Shown: one piece after another, positions 17,176 through 25,456 of the stretch
Layout: each line of letters starts with the position of its first letter
Position numbering within the stretch: the first letter of the stretch is position 1
DNA from: Alkalihalophilus marmarensis DSM 21297
GTDB taxonomy: Bacteria > Bacillota > Bacilli > Bacillales > Bacillaceae_D
Direction: 5' to 3'
Length of the DNA stretch: 64,000 nt
NCBI RefSeq assembly: GCF_000474275.2
Contig: NZ_ATAE01000032.1
Coordinates: forward strand, 49,197 to 113,196
Program-made: the position numbers and the translations under genes
The notes under the pieces: generated by a model
What the model saw: only the letters and a program-made list of their open reading frames with translations
The model's database searches: none
What the model was told of the DNA's origin: nothing

Positions 17176-19205
17176 TGTCTGGCCCTCCAATTCCATAGAT
17201 TCATCAGCTGCTCATAATGATTGGCCCTCATGTGTATATATTCCGTTGCTCCTGCTTCATTTAAGAGGGCTGCTGCTTCATCTTTTTGTTTACCCGTTAT
17301 ATAAATGCGTACATCATGAGAAATCATCTGTTTCAGCTCGCTAATTAGAGCCGGTGCATGCTCTTTTAAATCTTCATCGGTGCCGCATATAACAAAGACA
17401 TGTTCTTTTGCTAAGTTGCTTGCACTATCTTTAATGGAGTCTGCATTAAATGGTGATTCCACTTCAAAGCCCCCTGCTCTAAAGTATCCCGCAGCAAAAT
17501 CAGCTCGAGGCTTATATTTTGCTAAAGGCCCGATTCCGATTAATACAGCAGATGCACGCTCTCCTTTTTTCTGCTCAAACTGCTTACTCAAATCTCTCAT
17601 CTGCTCATAAGGCATAGAGAGTCTTCTAGATTCAACCGGCTCGGAAATTCTAGCCTGCTCATCGCTGTCTTCAACTATCACCTTATACATGGCAGACAGT
17701 GAATATCCATCTTTTGCAGCATGTAACCATTCATCAAAAGAAGCAGGCTGTACCTCAAGTGATTTTTCTGCCGTTCTTGTGCGATCAATGGCCCATTCTG
17801 CGGCCTCTTTATTTTCATGAAGCAGAGTTTCATCTAAATTAGCATACTGGTTTACTCCAACTACTGTTTGCTTTCTCGTTTCAACATCCTCAAGCCTTGC
17901 TTTCCATGTCTCATTAATCCAAGCCTGAGGCAGCCCCTCTGTTAATGCTTGAGACATCCCTCCGCACGCTTCAATCTCTTGAAATTTCTCCCATGCTTTT
18001 TTAGCGATCTCATCTGTTAAGTGCTCCACATACCATGCACCGCCTGATGCATCCTGAGTAGCTGCAAGATGACTCTCTTCCATAAGAATTAAGGAAGTGT
18101 TCCTTGCAATTCTTCTTGAAAATGAAGTAGACGGCTGAATCGGCTCATCAAACGGGCTTACTTGAATGCTGTCTGCTCCTGCTACTGCTGCACTAAATGC
18201 CTCACTTGTCCCGCGCAGCATATTTACATAAGGATCAAGCTTTGCTTTTGTAAAAGCAGATGTCCGTGCATGGATAAACATTTTAGATCCTTCTTCGCTT
18301 GCTCCGAACGCTTTCATAATCGCTGCCCATAGTAAACGGGCGCTTCTAATCTTAGCAATTTCTACAAACGACTGGCTTCCAATCGAAAATGAAAAAGCAA
18401 TCGTACTCCCGGCTTGATCTGCTGAGAGCCCTCGGTTCATTAACTCTGACACATACTCCACGCCCGTTGAAAGAGCGCATGCCAACTCATCCGCAGTTGA
18501 TGCTCCCCCGTTATGATAGGCATCACTCTGCACTAGAACCGTACGGATGTCTTTTTGCTTATCGATGACCCACTTACTCGCTTCTGCCATATCGTCATAG
18601 CTTGCTGATAGACTGAATGAAAGCTCACCATGCTTAGCTAATTCACTTAAAGGATCACAAGCAATGATTCCACTTAATTTTCCTTCATCAATAGAAGCAG
18701 CTACTGTAGACAACACCGGACTTAATAAAGCACCCGTATATAGATGCATCGGGTACTTTTCTACATCGATCCCTTCAAAAATCACTTGAAAATCTGCAGC
18801 TGACTCTACTTTCACCCCACGGTCATCATCTTTTTTGGGGTTGCCTTTTGCTGCTTCATCAAGCACTAGATGAAGTACATTTTGACCTCTTGCCAGATCA
18901 TTACGAGCATGTTCATTTAAGACCTCTGGAGTGGCACCGCTTAACTCTTGACTGACTTTCCATTTGTCTCGTTTATGCTCAGTACCTCTCGTAAAAGGGA
19001 ACTGTCCGGGCTGCTCAGATAAAGCAGCTAGGTTTTCTACATCTTTTTCTTGATACATTGGCTCAGTCGTAATGCCCTCATAAAGATGTGTTAAAAGCTT
19101 CTTTTCAAATGGAGCACCCTTTAAGGAACGTTCGGCTGCTTGCCGCCATTCTTCATATGTTGGTATCGGAAATTCGCTAAACTTATCCAGGTCCTTAGGC
19201 TTCAT
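17172..19205 (-). CDS. mutA: Methylmalonyl-CoA mutase small subunit
   Basis: Non-catalytic beta subunit of 677 aa that pairs with Mut[20 protein letters not shown] is the standard N-terminus; [23 protein letters not shown] and [18 protein letters not shown] follow the mutase barrel. The C-terminal cobalamin-type domain has lost the DxHxxG histidine motif, as expected for this subunit. No Shine-Dalgarno lies directly before ATG 19205. The nearest purine-rich stretch (GCAGGTG) is about 25 bases away, with a 6-bp hairpin (about 19217-19233) between them. It follows pccB by 69 bp. Confidence 0.95.
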   Translation of the reverse strand: MKPKDLDKFSEFPIPTYEEWRQAAERSLKGAPFEKKLLTHLYEGITTEPMYQEKDVENLAALSEQPGQFPFTRGTEHKRDKWKVSQELSGATPEVLNEHARNDLARGQNVLHLVLDEAAKGNPKKDDDRGVKVESAADFQVIFEGIDVEKYPMHLYTGALLSPVLSTVAASIDEGKLSGIIACDPLSELAKHGELSFSLSASYDDMAEASKWVIDKQKDIRTVLVQSDAYHNGGASTADELACALSTGVEYVSELMNRGLSADQAGSTIAFSFSIGSQSFVEIAKIRSARLLWAAIMKAFGASEEGSKMFIHARTSAFTKAKLDPYVNMLRGTSEAFSAAVAGADSIQVSPFDEPIQPSTSFSRRIARNTSLILMEESHLAATQDASGGAWYVEHLTDEIAKKAWEKFQEIEACGGMSQALTEGLPQAWINETWKARLEDVETRKQTVVGVNQYANLDETLLHENKEAAEWAIDRTRTAEKSLEVQPASFDEWLHAAKDGYSLSAMYKVIVEDSDEQARISEPVESRRLSMPYEQMRDLSKQFEQKKGERASAVLIGIGPLAKYKPRADFAAGYFRAGGFEVESPFNADSIKDSASNLAKEHVFVICGTDEDLKEHAPALISELKQMISHDVRIYITGKQKDEAAALLNEAGATEYIHMRANHYEQLMNLWNWRARQ

Positions 19206-19274
19206 AGCGTTCCGGGAGCCTGTTTGAGGCTCACCTGCTCACTCCCTTCTCTTCTTAGGTCTGATCTAATCGAT

Positions 19275-20825
19275 TTATAGAGGAATATTCCCATGCTTTT
19301 TCTTTGGAAGTTCTTTCTTCTTGTTACGCAGCATATCTAATGCTTGCGCTAGACTCTTACGTGTATCTCGTGGATCGATGACGTCATCTACCATTCCATT
19401 GCTGGCTGCAACATATGGATTGGCAAAACGTTCGCGGTAGTCAGCAATTTTAGCCGCTCGAGTCGCTTCTGGGTCATCGCTTTCATTAATTTCTTTAGCA
19501 AAAATAATATTAGCTGCGCCTTCAGGACCCATGACGGCAATTTCGGCATTTGGCCATGCATACACAACATCGGCTCCGATCGCTTTACTATTTAAAGCAA
19601 CATAAGCGCCTCCAAATGCTTTTCTTAAAATGACCGTAATTTTAGGTACAGTCGCTTCTGAATAAGCATATAAGATTTTTGCCCCATGCCTGATAATACC
19701 TCCATGCTCTTGCTGTACTCCTGGAATAAACCCACTTACATCTTCAAATGTGATGAGAGGGATGTTGTAGCAGTCACAAAAACGGATAAAACGTGAGCAT
19801 TTATCAGAAGAATCAATATCTAACCCGCCCGCCATCATTTTCGGATTGTTTGCAACAATTCCTACGGTCTCTCCTTCAATACGAGCAAAGCCGCAAACAA
19901 TATTTTTAGCAAACTTAGGCTGAACTTCTAAGAAATCTTCATCATCTACAATTTTTTCGATCACGTGACGAACATCGTACACTTTTGTTCCATCTACAGG
20001 TACAATATCAATTAATTCTTCAATTCTCTCATCAAGAGGTTTAGTGTTCTCTGGCTTTTTGACTGGTGTACGCTCTTCATGATTTTGCGGCAAGAATGAA
20101 ATAAGCTTTCTAACATCCTTTAAAACCTGCTCTTCAGAAGGAGACGTGAAATGTGCATTTCCGCTCACACTTGAATGAACTTTAGCTCCCCCAAGATTCT
20201 CGCTGTTAATCTTTGCACCAGTTACACTTTCAATGACCTTTGGACCGGTAATAAACATTTGGCTCGTTTTCTCCACCATAAAAACAAAGTCAGTAATTGC
20301 TGGAGAATAAACTGCTCCTCCTGCACAAGGTCCCATAATAACGGAAATTTGAGGCACTACACCTGAGTAAATCGCATTACGGTAGAAGATATGGCCGTAC
20401 CCATCAAGTGAAAGCACTCCCTCTTGAATACGTGCTCCGCCTGAGTCATTTAACCCAATAATAGGCGCACCGTTTTCAGCTGCAAGATCCATTACCTTAG
20501 CAATTTTTCTAGCATGCATCTCACCAAGGGCTCCTCCAAATACAGTGAAGTCCTGGGCAAACAAGAAGATTAAGCGTCCGTCTACTTTACCGTACCCAGT
20601 GACAACTCCTTCACCCGGTGCTTCTGCAGATCCGTAATCAAGGCCTCTATGTTCAATAAAAGGATTTAATTCAACAAATGTCCCTTCATCTACTAATAGG
20701 TCAATACGTTCTCTTGCTGTCATTTTGCCGCGATCATGCTGGGCATCAATTCTTGCTTCACCGCCGCCTAGCTTCACTTTTTCTCTTCGCTCTTCTAACT
20801 CATTGATACGATCAAGCATATCCAT
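19275..20825 (-). CDS. pccB: Acyl-CoA (propionyl-CoA) carboxylase carboxyltransferase subunit
   Basis: Biotin-dependent carboxyltransferase of 516 aa, PccB/YqjD/MmdA family. It transfers carboxyl from carboxybiotin to propionyl-CoA to give methylmalonyl-CoA. Crotonase-type halves carry GYGKVDGRLIFLFAQDFTVFGGALGE, NDSGGARIQEG, GPCAGGAVYSP and, in the C-half, FEDVSGFIPGVQQEHGGIIRHGAK and RKAFGGAYVALNSK. The mutase genes downstream point to propionyl-CoA as substrate. No Na+-pump membrane subunit is nearby, so a methylmalonyl-CoA decarboxylase role is less likely. Start ATG 20825 follows GGAAGGA. Confidence 0.92.
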   Translation of the reverse strand: MDMLDRINELEERREKVKLGGGEARIDAQHDRGKMTARERIDLLVDEGTFVELNPFIEHRGLDYGSAEAPGEGVVTGYGKVDGRLIFLFAQDFTVFGGALGEMHARKIAKVMDLAAENGAPIIGLNDSGGARIQEGVLSLDGYGHIFYRNAIYSGVVPQISVIMGPCAGGAVYSPAITDFVFMVEKTSQMFITGPKVIESVTGAKINSENLGGAKVHSSVSGNAHFTSPSEEQVLKDVRKLISFLPQNHEERTPVKKPENTKPLDERIEELIDIVPVDGTKVYDVRHVIEKIVDDEDFLEVQPKFAKNIVCGFARIEGETVGIVANNPKMMAGGLDIDSSDKCSRFIRFCDCYNIPLITFEDVSGFIPGVQQEHGGIIRHGAKILYAYSEATVPKITVILRKAFGGAYVALNSKAIGADVVYAWPNAEIAVMGPEGAANIIFAKEINESDDPEATRAAKIADYRERFANPYVAASNGMVDDVIDPRDTRKSLAQALDMLRNKKKELPKKKHGNIPL

Positions 20826-20867
20826 ACGTCATCTTCCTTCCTATTCCTATGGTTGAACGATCTCTTA

Positions 20868-20949
20868 CTTAATAGATTGACTTACGTTTACTTAGGTTTG
20901 ATTTATTTAGATTAGTTTATTTAGATTGATTGATTGATTTATTTAGATT
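20868..20949. repeat. AT-rich short direct repeats after the biotin carrier gene
   Basis: Three copies of TTTATTTAGATT (ending at 20913, 20927 and 20949) plus GATT tandem units. The rightmost copy contains the stop codon and last codons of the biotin carrier gene. It fills most of the 113-bp gap before the carboxyltransferase gene and shows no terminator. Confidence 0.7.
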
Positions 20950-21445
20950 GAAGAGCGAACAACGGCTGGCCGTATTCAACAAGCTCCCCGTTTTCTACTA
21001 AAATATCAACAATTTTACCGTTCATTTCTGCTTCAAGCTCATTCATAAGCTTCATCGCTTCGACAATACAAACCACTTCCCCTTCTTTCACTTCAGCCCC
21101 AACTTCTACATACGGCTTAGAATCAGGCGATGGGGAGGAATAGAACGTACCTACCATTGGTGAAAGGATGTGTTCTACATCTTCTTTTGCAGCATCTTTC
21201 GGTGCGGATGCTTCCTCTTTTACTGGTGTTTCTTCTTTTACCGGCGGCGCGGCAGTTACTGTTTTGGCAGCAGGCTGTGCTTCTGGAGCGGATGCTGTAA
21301 CAGGCTCGGCAGCATCAACTAGCTGTACTCCGCTGTTCTTTTTAAGAGTGATTTGTTCCTTTCCTTCTCCTTTTACGGTTACTTCTGATAAATTAGAACG
21401 GTCAAGCGCACGGATAAGTTCTTTGATTTCACTCACTTTATACAT
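20939..21445 (-). CDS. accB: Biotin carboxyl carrier protein (AccB-type)
   Basis: Carrier of 168 aa. An AccB-like N-terminus ([19 protein letters not shown]) and an Ala/Pro/Glu-rich linker (about 40-85) lead to the biotinyl domain with the biotin-accepting lysine in VEAMKLMNE near residue 130. It shuttles carboxyl groups between a biotin carboxylase and the carboxyltransferase encoded next. The first in-frame ATG (21454) abuts AAAGGAG with no spacing, so ATG 21445 (9 bases) is chosen. No biotin carboxylase gene accompanies it, so AccC must come from elsewhere. It lies 22 bp after the TetR gene. Confidence 0.9.
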   Translation of the reverse strand: MYKVSEIKELIRALDRSNLSEVTVKGEGKEQITLKKNSGVQLVDAAEPVTASAPEAQPAAKTVTAAPPVKEETPVKEEASAPKDAAKEDVEHILSPMVGTFYSSPSPDSKPYVEVGAEVKEGEVVCIVEAMKLMNELEAEMNGKIVDILVENGELVEYGQPLFALQSK

Positions 21446-21467
21446 GTTGGTCATCTCCTTTGCTTAT

Positions 21468-22106
21468 TTAACAATTTAATGAATCCGGTTTCAAAAAGAA
21501 CCGTTGATTTTCAGGTTTTTGCAGTGCTTCTGGCGTTAAAACAGAGTGCATTACTAAGTCAGCATAAATTAAGGCAATATCATTTATTGAATATTTACCT
21601 GTATCCTTATACCACTTGTACGTCCAGTTCGTCATTCCAAAAATGGCCATAGATGTAATTGGAACTGGTATTTCTTTTCTAAATTCTCCTTGCTGAATGC
21701 CTTCTTCTACCACTCGAAACATCATTTTTTTATAACGATCACGCTTCACTTTGATCGTTTGAAAGTAATCTGAGCTCAAATATAGGGACTCTTGGTAAAA
21801 AACCGTTACGTGAGGACGATATAATTCAAACATCATAACAAAGGACTTTACGGTCTCGTACAGCCTTTCTGCAGGTGTATTATAGCGTGTGTATGCATCT
21901 TCTGCTTTGGTTAAGATGTATGTAATAAACGAGTCATGTATCGTATATAAGAGTTCATCTTTAGACCTGAAGTTATGATAAAATCCACCTTTTGAAGTCC
22001 CGCTTTCTTTCACAATCTTATCAACGGTTACAGCATGGAACCCTTGTTCTTCAAATAATAATAAAGCAGCCTCAATAATCCGATCTTTTGTCGGCTTTAC
22101 ACTCAT
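21468..22106 (-). CDS. TetR-family regulator of the propionyl-CoA operon
   Basis: Repressor-type protein of 212 aa. The N-terminal helix-turn-helix (DRIIEAALLLFEEQGFHAVTVDKIVKESGTSKGGFYHNFRSKDEL) is canonical TetR; the C-terminal part is a helical ligand domain. The start is ATG 22106, with GAGGTGA 7 bases upstream. It is first in the operon, and its promoter carries a palindromic operator overlapping the start of transcription, so it probably represses itself and the genes below. An acyl-CoA such as propionyl-CoA would be a sensible inducer, but that is a guess. Confidence 0.85.
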   Translation of the reverse strand: MSVKPTKDRIIEAALLLFEEQGFHAVTVDKIVKESGTSKGGFYHNFRSKDELLYTIHDSFITYILTKAEDAYTRYNTPAERLYETVKSFVMMFELYRPHVTVFYQESLYLSSDYFQTIKVKRDRYKKMMFRVVEEGIQQGEFRKEIPVPITSMAIFGMTNWTYKWYKDTGKYSINDIALIYADLVMHSVLTPEALQKPENQRFFLKPDSLNC

Positions 22107-22137
22107 CTCGTTCACTTCACCTCTCTCTGTTATTTTC

Positions 22138-22192
22138 GACCGACTGGTCAGTCTGTTAACAAAATTGTACGAAACGTTCCGACTATTGTCAA
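22138..22192 (-). promoter_or_regulatory. SigA promoter and TetR-type operator
   Basis: On the minus strand, TTGACA (22192-22187), 17 bp, TACAAT (22169-22164). The operator GACTGACCAGTCGGTC (22153-22138) begins just after the predicted transcription start. Its arms differ at one base and match the GACYGACYRGTCRGTC pattern of acyl-CoA-responsive TetR proteins. Confidence 0.8.
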
Positions 22193-22235
22193 TATTGTTT
22201 CTGTAATCGCTTGCAAATTTATTTTTATTCACTCT

Positions 22236-22271
22236 AAAAAACCGCTATTTCCGAGGAAATAGCGGTTTTTT
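22236..22271 (-). terminator. Terminator of the amidinotransferase-family gene
   Basis: 17-base arms AAAAAACCGCTATTTCC / GGAAATAGCGGTTTTTT, 10 bp after the stop of the 22281-23117 gene. Confidence 0.9.
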
Positions 22272-22280
22272 CTACATACA

Positions 22281-23117
22281 TTATTTTCGGTAAAGAGGCA
22301 GCGTCACACAGCGAAATGCTCCTCCTGATTTAATTATTTCAGATAAATCTACTTCAATAATCTCGAATCCTGATTCTTTGATTTGAGCATTTGTCGCTTT
22401 ATTAAGGGGCAAAGCAATCACTTTTTTATTGCCTATACTCAATACGTTTGTCGCTAAAGTAAACTGTTCTTCTTCTGATACTTCGATTAATTGATATCGT
22501 TCCTCTAACAATCTCACTGCCTCATCATCAATTGCCTCAGGGTAAATTAATGCCGAATCATTGGAAAGGGGATTAAATACACAATCTAGATGAAGATACT
22601 TCTCATCAAACTTTATTAACTGGATCTCATGATTCGGGTGAGATGCTCTGAGCTGGTCGACGGTCAGCCTTGATGTACGGCTGCTGTCCCCAACAAAAAT
22701 GTGGCTTCCATCTATTATGACGTCACCACCTTCAATCGTTCCTCCTTCTACCTCTGTATAGGAGTACTCATGATCTTCTAGAAATTGTTTTAAAACTTTC
22801 TCCTCACCTTGACGAATCGTTCTTTTCAACGCTCCTACATAAATCGTATCATCAATCGTGAAACCAATATCTCTTGTGAAGACCTGTTCTGGATAATCTT
22901 TTCTTGCGGGAAGTAAATGGACATCGACCTGCTCTCTCTTTAATGTTGAAACAAGTGCTTCGTGCTGCCTTTTCGCTTTTTCAACATTAATATTCTCTTC
23001 TTTGTAATGCTCTTGTGTATCATTAATCGCTTCTTCTATTTTCATATAGTCTGGTTCACAAAGTAAGACGGTTTTTAACGTGTCATATTCTGTTTGGCAT
23101 CCTTTTTGCTTCATCAT
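22281..23117 (-). CDS. Dimethylarginine dimethylaminohydrolase/amidinotransferase-fold protein
   Basis: Pentein-fold guanidino-modifying enzyme of 278 aa, in the DDAH/arginine-deiminase superfamily (YkgA-like). Signatures include VFTRDIGF, VEGGTIEGGDVI, the catalytic histidine in HLDCVFNPL and the catalytic cysteine in GGAFRCVTLPLYR at the C-terminus. It may hydrolyse methylarginine or a related guanidino compound; the precise substrate is unclear. The start is ATG 23117, after AAAGGTGA. It is divergent from a small hypothetical gene and ends at its own terminator. Confidence 0.85.
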   Translation of the reverse strand: MMKQKGCQTEYDTLKTVLLCEPDYMKIEEAINDTQEHYKEENINVEKAKRQHEALVSTLKREQVDVHLLPARKDYPEQVFTRDIGFTIDDTIYVGALKRTIRQGEEKVLKQFLEDHEYSYTEVEGGTIEGGDVIIDGSHIFVGDSSRTSRLTVDQLRASHPNHEIQLIKFDEKYLHLDCVFNPLSNDSALIYPEAIDDEAVRLLEERYQLIEVSEEEQFTLATNVLSIGNKKVIALPLNKATNAQIKESGFEIIEVDLSEIIKSGGAFRCVTLPLYRK

Positions 23118-23240
23118 TCTCACCTTTTCATCATGATTTTTATTAAAACGTTTACTTTTTATATGTAGGGAGGGCACGTATCTTTTTTCGATCTCATATG
23201 ATAATGAGGAGAGGGTGTTCGTAAGGAGGCTAGATCGACG

Positions 23241-23453
23241 ATGGAATTTCAAGTCAATCGTATGAAAAAATTAATCGAGCATGATCGCTTTTTAAAGTCC
23301 ACCTATAATGACCTGTTAGATAAGCAATCGTTAGATAGTCACTTGCATGTAAAGCCGATGAATGAAGAGGAAGCTCTTCAATATGTGTTTAAAGTATATG
23401 TACAGTCTGAGCCAATTTTGCTTAATGCATACAATCATTTAACAAACGATTAA
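23241..23453 (+). CDS. Small hypothetical protein, 70 aa
   Basis: Short soluble protein, mostly helical and charged, with no recognised family. It is supported by a full AAGGAGG ribosome site 10 bases before the ATG and by a separate position divergent from the DDAH-like gene. No signal peptide or membrane segment. Function unknown. Confidence 0.6.
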   Translation: MEFQVNRMKKLIEHDRFLKSTYNDLLDKQSLDSHLHVKPMNEEEALQYVFKVYVQSEPILLNAYNHLTND

Positions 23454-23535
23454 GTGTAGATTAGAGAGAAGTGGCTGGGAAAACAAAGGCTCTAACTGAA
23501 AATGTGAACAATGTGAGGAGCATACACACCGCTCT

Positions 23536-23640
23536 TGAAATATACTTCGCTTTTCGCGGGGAGCCAGTGAGCTTCCTCATGCTTTCCCCTGTGGGATCTC
23601 ACTCCTGCTCTAGTCACCGCAGAAGTCTACGTATATTTCA
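23536..23640. repeat. Dispersed repeat with 10-bp terminal inverted repeats
   Basis: 105-bp element bounded by TGAAATATAC and GTATATTTCA, with CGCTTTTCGCGGGGAGC near one end and a GCAGAAGTCTACG block near the other. A 29-bp stretch of its left part recurs at 63902-63930 with 3 mismatches. It closely resembles, from memory, a small non-coding repeat family scattered through Bacillaceae genomes. Short ORFs across it are not genes. Confidence 0.75.
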
Positions 23641-23721
23641 TCCGCTAAGTTATTGCTTTGTATAGAGATGTCGTGGAGTGATCTAGATATCCTTCAACCC
23701 ATTTACAAAACAATAAAGTCT

Positions 23722-23776
23722 GGCCCTTTTCGCGTACTTTTCAATTAAGAAAGTACGCGATAAGGGCCTTTTTTTG
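23722..23776 (+). terminator. Long hairpin terminator
   Basis: About 21-bp nearly perfect stem (GGCCCTTTTCGCGTAC... with ...GTACGCGATAAGGGCC), 5-base loop, then a T-run. Probably ends transcription from the 70-aa gene through the repeat. Confidence 0.85.
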
Positions 23777-23850
23777 CTCTAAGTAAGGTTCACTTCTTGT
23801 AAAACACTTCTGTCAAATCCTACTCGCTGTTCTTGCCTACGATAGGACCG

Positions 23851-23991
23851 CTAAGCCCTTCTACCCGTTAACATGCGAACGATAAAGACAATAAGTGCAA
23901 TCACTAATAAAATGTGAATTAGGTTACCGGCTATCTCAAAGCTAAAGCCCAACAGCCATAGTATTAAAATAATAATGAGGATTGTCCACAT
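23851..23991 (-). CDS. Small membrane protein, lmo0937 family
   Basis: A 46-residue protein almost wholly made of two hydrophobic helices (MWTILIIILILWLLGFSFEI, then NLIHILLVIALIVFIVRM) and a basic tail TGRRA. This pattern matches the lmo0937 family of small membrane proteins, whose function is unknown. AAAGGAG lies about 7 bases before ATG 23991. Monocistronic. Confidence 0.85.
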   Translation of the reverse strand: MWTILIIILILWLLGFSFEIAGNLIHILLVIALIVFIVRMLTGRRA

Positions 23992-24063
23992 ACAGTTTCA
24001 CTCCTTTGTTATCATTTGCTCTTATGTTGTTTGTTCCCTGAATACACATTTTGAAACCTAAAA

Positions 24064-24096
24064 AAACAAACGGCAGCGATAAACTGCCGTTTGTTT
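24064..24096. terminator. Terminator after the COG0523 gene
   Basis: 13-bp perfect stem (24064-24076 with 24084-24096), 7-base loop, T-run in the minus direction. Confidence 0.88.
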
Positions 24097-24127
24097 CTTT
24101 AATACGATTGAACTTCATGATTGCACT

Positions 24128-25327
24128 TTATGATTGAACTTCAACAATATCTGTCCATGCTGGAATGGGGTCGTTAAATGTTGTCCAGTCTTGGTTCATT
24201 TCTTCCTCTGTTACTAAGCATTGATCAAAATACGCTTCTATTTCCTTTCGATCCAATTCAAGACCTATAAATACTAACTCGGTCATTCGATCTCCATATT
24301 CCTTATCCCACCGCTCACGAATCTCAGGCTCTTCTTCAAGGATGATTGCTTTATCCGCATCGATCATAGCATCCACCCATAACCCGGCAGGTTCAAATAC
24401 CATAGATGGCCCTGCCTGGCTTAATAGAGCGGCAATATTATTTCTTGTCGCAATCCAGGCGATCCCTTTAGCACGCACGATCATACTTGGCCAATCTTGG
24501 ATAGCATTCATAAGTCTTTCAGGATGAAATGGTTTACGCCTTCTATAGACAAAGCTTGATATACCGTATTCCTCTGTTTCTGGAGTATGTTCTGTTTGAA
24601 GCTCTTTTAACCAGCCAGCAGATTGACTGGATTTCTCAAAATCAAACAGACCAGTATTTAAAATATTTTCTGGATCTACTTTTCCTTCTGCAATCCTTAA
24701 GAACTTTGCTTGAGGCTGTAACGTACGCAGCACTTGCTCCATCTCATCTAACTCTTCATTGCCTACTAGATCACACTTATTTAATAGCAAGACATCACAA
24801 AATTCAATTTGATCAATTAAAAGGTCAACAATTTCACGTTCATCATCATCATTGACGGCTTGTCCTCGATCAAGCAATGATTCTCCTGATTCATAGTCAT
24901 GCCAGAAGCGATAGGCATCAACAACTGTAACCATTGTATCTAAGCGACAAACTGCTGTCAGATCAATGCCGCTTTCTTCGTCTGCATAGGAAAATGTTTG
25001 AGCAACTGGCATAGGCTCGCCGATTCCTGTAGACTCGATCAGAATGTAGTCGTACTTTCCTTCGTTTGCCAGTCTTTCGACTTCAACGAGCAAGTCTTCT
25101 CTTAACGTACAACAAATACAGCCATTCGACATTTCTACTAGTTTCTCATCTACACGTGAAACCCCTCCGCCACTTTTCACCATGGACGCATCAATATTTA
25201 CCTCACTTAAATCATTTACAATAACAGCAACTTTAAGCCCATCTCTATTATGTAAAATATGATTTAAAATTGTTGTTTTCCCTGCTCCTAAATATCCGCT
25301 TAACACCGTTACAGGCAGTTTATTCAT
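24128..25327 (-). CDS. COG0523 (CobW/YciC/ZigA-type) metal chaperone GTPase
   Basis: G3E-family GTPase of 399 aa. Walker A is [13 protein letters not shown], the hallmark metal-binding CxCC motif is [11 protein letters not shown], and ESTGIGEP and NKCDL complete the G domain. The C-terminal CobW_C domain begins near residue 270. Zinc-starvation members (YciC, ZigA, ZagA) deliver zinc or sustain Zn-dependent enzymes when zinc is scarce. A Zur-like box covers the transcription start, supporting a zinc role. ATG 25327 is preferred over GTG 25339 because AGGGTG sits just upstream of it. Confidence 0.92.
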   Translation of the reverse strand: MNKLPVTVLSGYLGAGKTTILNHILHNRDGLKVAVIVNDLSEVNIDASMVKSGGGVSRVDEKLVEMSNGCICCTLREDLLVEVERLANEGKYDYILIESTGIGEPMPVAQTFSYADEESGIDLTAVCRLDTMVTVVDAYRFWHDYESGESLLDRGQAVNDDDEREIVDLLIDQIEFCDVLLLNKCDLVGNEELDEMEQVLRTLQPQAKFLRIAEGKVDPENILNTGLFDFEKSSQSAGWLKELQTEHTPETEEYGISSFVYRRRKPFHPERLMNAIQDWPSMIVRAKGIAWIATRNNIAALLSQAGPSMVFEPAGLWVDAMIDADKAIILEEEPEIRERWDKEYGDRMTELVFIGLELDRKEIEAYFDQCLVTEEEMNQDWTTFNDPIPAWTDIVEVQS

Positions 25328-25342
25328 TCTAATCCACACCCT

Positions 25343-25440
25343 AATACGTAATAATTACGATTTAAACTTTATCATTTTATGCTTGGCAAATCAATCATTT
25401 TTCTGTAAGATTAGAAATTAAATCGTAATTGTTACGTTTT
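25343..25440. promoter_or_regulatory. Divergent SigA promoters with two Zur boxes
   Basis: Two 21-bp Zur-like boxes, at 25343-25363 and 25420-25440, contain CGTAAT and TTACG halves matching the Bacillus Zur pattern AAATCGTAAT / ATTACGATTT. Minus promoter: TTGATT (25394-25389), 17 bp, TAAAGT (25371-25366). Plus promoter: TTGGCA (25383-25388), 17 bp, TAAGAT (25406-25411). The -35 elements are back to back, and each box covers or follows its start site. Confidence 0.85.
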
Positions 25441-25456
25441 GAAAGGAGAGTCCGTT

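Larger units (their letters stand above)
23454..23850. other. Gene-free stretch
   Basis: This 397-bp interval holds only the dispersed repeat (23536-23640) and the long hairpin terminator at 23722-23776. I see no supported gene in the rest. Confidence 0.7.

Noticed and set aside
19275..20825. Reading the carboxyltransferase as Na+-pumping methylmalonyl-CoA decarboxylase alpha subunit
   Set aside because: No membrane beta subunit or gamma/delta subunits nearby; the carrier is AccB-like and mutase genes follow.
21168..21479. 103-codon ORF antisense to the biotin carrier gene
   Set aside because: Low-complexity Ala/Ser/Gly shadow of the linker-coding region.
23471..23665. ORF of 64 codons across the dispersed repeat
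   Set aside because: It lies mostly inside the repeat, has no ribosome site, and the composition is that of the element.
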